In this document: positions 7,034 to 8,099 of the stretch, one piece after another | Position numbering within the stretch: the first letter of the stretch is position 1 | How the letters are laid out: each line of letters opens with the position of its first letter | DNA from: Flavobacteriales bacterium UBA958 | Lineage (GTDB): Bacteria > Bacteroidota > Bacteroidia > Flavobacteriales_D > Crocinitomicaceae | Direction: 5' to 3' | Length of the DNA stretch: 8,099 nucleotides | Assembly: GCA_002293045.1 (NCBI GenBank) | Contig: DBCM01000043.1 | Location: 1-8,099 of the forward strand | Position numbers and translations under genes: made by a program | Notes under the pieces: model-generated | What the model saw: the letters and a program-made list of their open reading frames with translations, nothing else | Told to the model about the DNA's origin: nothing | Databases searched by the model: none

Positions 7034-7064
7034 AGGGAAACTGATGTGAATGTCCTTTTTTTTT
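7034..7064 (+). terminator. T9-tract terminator candidate after the secreted-protein gene
   Basis: A run of nine T's (7056-7064) follows the stop by 28 nt. The preceding hairpin is poor: AGGG (7034-7037) can pair with TCCT (7053-7056) at 4 bp including one G-T pair, around a 15-nt loop. The A-rich end of the upstream gene could also pair with the T-run. The location between two genes is right, but the stem is weak. Confidence 0.35.
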
Positions 7065-7066
7065 AA

Positions 7067-7074
7067 TAAACTTG
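7067..7074 (+). promoter_or_regulatory. possible -7 element TAAACTTG for rho
   Basis: TAAACTTG matches the Bacteroidota -7 consensus TAnnTTTG at all but one defined position and lies 54 nt before the rho ATG. It would give a leader of roughly 48 nt. No clear -33 element is seen at the expected distance, which falls near the terminator candidate. Confidence 0.35.
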
Positions 7075-7128
7075 CATTCGATATCTCTCTAGCGCTTCAT
7101 CGCGTTTTTTTCACTCATCACTACCTTT

Positions 7129-8099
7129 ATGGATACCAACGAATTATCAGGGAAAAGTTTAAATGATTTACGTGTAATTGCAGCAACTTTGGGGGTTCCA
7201 AACGCGCAAACACTCAAAAAAACGGAATTAATCAGTGCCTTAACTGGCAATGTTTCAGAGGCCCCGTCTTCACCCGAAAATACAATACCTGCAGAACGAA
7301 GCAAAACACGTCCGCGCAAACCGAAAGTAGAAAACACACCGGCATTAGAATCCTCTCCTACCCTTCCCTTTGAGCCTGAAGATTCTCCCGTACAAGAGGC
7401 CGCTGCACAAGCAGCACCTGAAGCGCAGAAAGCAGTCGAAACAACAGAGGAAGCAACACCCGTTAGGCCGGAACGCAAACCGAACCATCCGCCCCAGCAC
7501 GCGCATCAAACATCACGCGATCGAAAACCATATCAACCACAACAAGCAACTCCTGCAACAGAAGGTGAACAACCCGAACCCGTTAAACCCAAAGAAGACT
7601 TATATGATTTAGTTGGGATCGTTACCGCAGAAGGTGTACTTGAAGTGATTCAAGATGGATATGGATTTTTGAGATCATCAGACTATAACTACTTGCCTTC
7701 CCCCGATGATATTTACGTAAGTCAAAATCAAATCAAGTTATTTGGACTAAAGACCGGCGATACCGTAAAAGGAACGATCCGTCCACCCAGAGAAGGCGAA
7801 AAATATTTTCCTTTGGTTAAAGTGGAGTCCATCAACGGCCGAGACCCTTCGTATATTCGCGACCGTGTGCCTTTTCAATACCTTACTCCCCTATTTCCAG
7901 ACGAGAAGTTTAAATTAACGGGACATGCACAGGAATCACTTTCTACTCGTGTGATGGACTTATTCGCACCGATTGGAAAAGGACAGCGCGGAATGATTGT
8001 GGCGCAACCAAAAACGGGAAAAACGATGTTGTTGAAGGATGTGGCAAACGCTATTGCAGCAAATCATCCTGAAACATACCTCATCGTATTGTTGATTGA
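7129..8099 (+). CDS. rho: transcription termination factor Rho (3' truncated), with long disordered insert
   Basis: This is the N-terminal 323 residues of the Rho RNA helicase; the window ends in a partial codon where E. coli Rho reads LLIDER. An N-terminal SAP-like Rho_N domain covers residues 4-40 (LSGKSLNDLRVIAATLGV). A low-complexity insert follows at about 42-157, rich in Pro, Glu, Gln and Ala. The RNA-binding OB fold is at about 158-235 (GVLEVIQDGYGFLRS, DDIYVSQNQI, TVKGTIRPP). The motor starts near 240, with Walker A AQPKTGKT at 292-299. ATG 7129 is the only sensible start: an in-frame TAG lies at 7090 and no other start codon falls between. Full-length Rho would be roughly 560-570 residues by extrapolation, against 419 in E. 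coli, mainly because of the insert. Similar inserts are known in Bacteroidota Rho. It has its own gap upstream, so it is probably transcribed separately. Confidence 0.95.
   Translation, partial: MDTNELSGKSLNDLRVIAATLGVPNAQTLKKTELISALTGNVSEAPSSPENTIPAERSKTRPRKPKVENTPALESSPTLPFEPEDSPVQEAAAQAAPEAQKAVETTEEATPVRPERKPNHPPQHAHQTSRDRKPYQPQQATPATEGEQPEPVKPKEDLYDLVGIVTAEGVLEVIQDGYGFLRSSDYNYLPSPDDIYVSQNQIKLFGLKTGDTVKGTIRPPREGEKYFPLVKVESINGRDPSYIRDRVPFQYLTPLFPDEKFKLTGHAQESLSTRVMDLFAPIGKGQRGMIVAQPKTGKTMLLKDVANAIAANHPETYLIVLLI

Noticed and set aside
7089..7478. 129-residue reverse-strand ORF opposite rho
   Set aside because: It is low-complexity Ala/Ser/Gly-rich and lies antisense to the repetitive insert of rho, whose frame is clearly coding. 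A shadow ORF.

Overview
The window reads as a stretch of core chromosome from a member of the Bacteroidota, most likely a flavobacterium-like lineage. Four things suggest this. The promoter-like motif ahead of dnaB fits the Bacteroidota -7 consensus TAnnTTTG. Most genes lack a Shine-Dalgarno sequence. Endonuclease III lacks its iron-sulfur cysteines, and Rho carries a long low-complexity insert after its N-terminal domain. The secreted protein downstream of dnaB also looks like a family I know mainly from Flavobacteriia. These lineage calls rest on remembered family features, not on a search.

All genes are on the + strand. The first block (1-4122) is tightly packed: dnaX (5' end outside the window), menE 1 nt later, a membrane-anchored J-domain protein overlapping menE by 23 nt, and nth overlapping that by 4 nt. 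The spacing suggests one transcript. A short gap (4123-4208) holds a weak hairpin and a promoter-like motif. The second block is dnaB and, overlapping it by one base, a gene for a secreted protein of unknown function. A second gap (7028-7128) holds a T-tract terminator candidate and a weaker promoter candidate. Then comes rho, cut by the window end. No gene-free stretch exceeds about 100 bases once the shifted part of dnaX is recognised. I saw no RNA genes, mobile elements, CRISPR arrays or long repeats.

Functionally this is mostly information processing. DnaX (clamp loader) and DnaB (replicative helicase) are direct partners in well-studied replisomes, Nth repairs oxidised bases and Rho ends transcription. 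MenE (menaquinone synthesis), the J-protein and the secreted protein are passengers with no obvious link to these.

The most notable features are these. (1) dnaX is split at a run of ten A's: the ATPase part ends just after the run, while the tau C-terminal part continues open in the -1 frame. This is either tau/gamma production by slippage or a homopolymer sequence error. (2) The secreted protein is a possible class I glutamine amidotransferase-like protein that is easily mislabelled asparagine synthetase. (3) DnaB ends in a tip resembling that of SSB. (4) Nth has no 4Fe-4S cysteines. (5) Rho has a charge-segregated disordered insert. I found no convincing new defence or mobile system.
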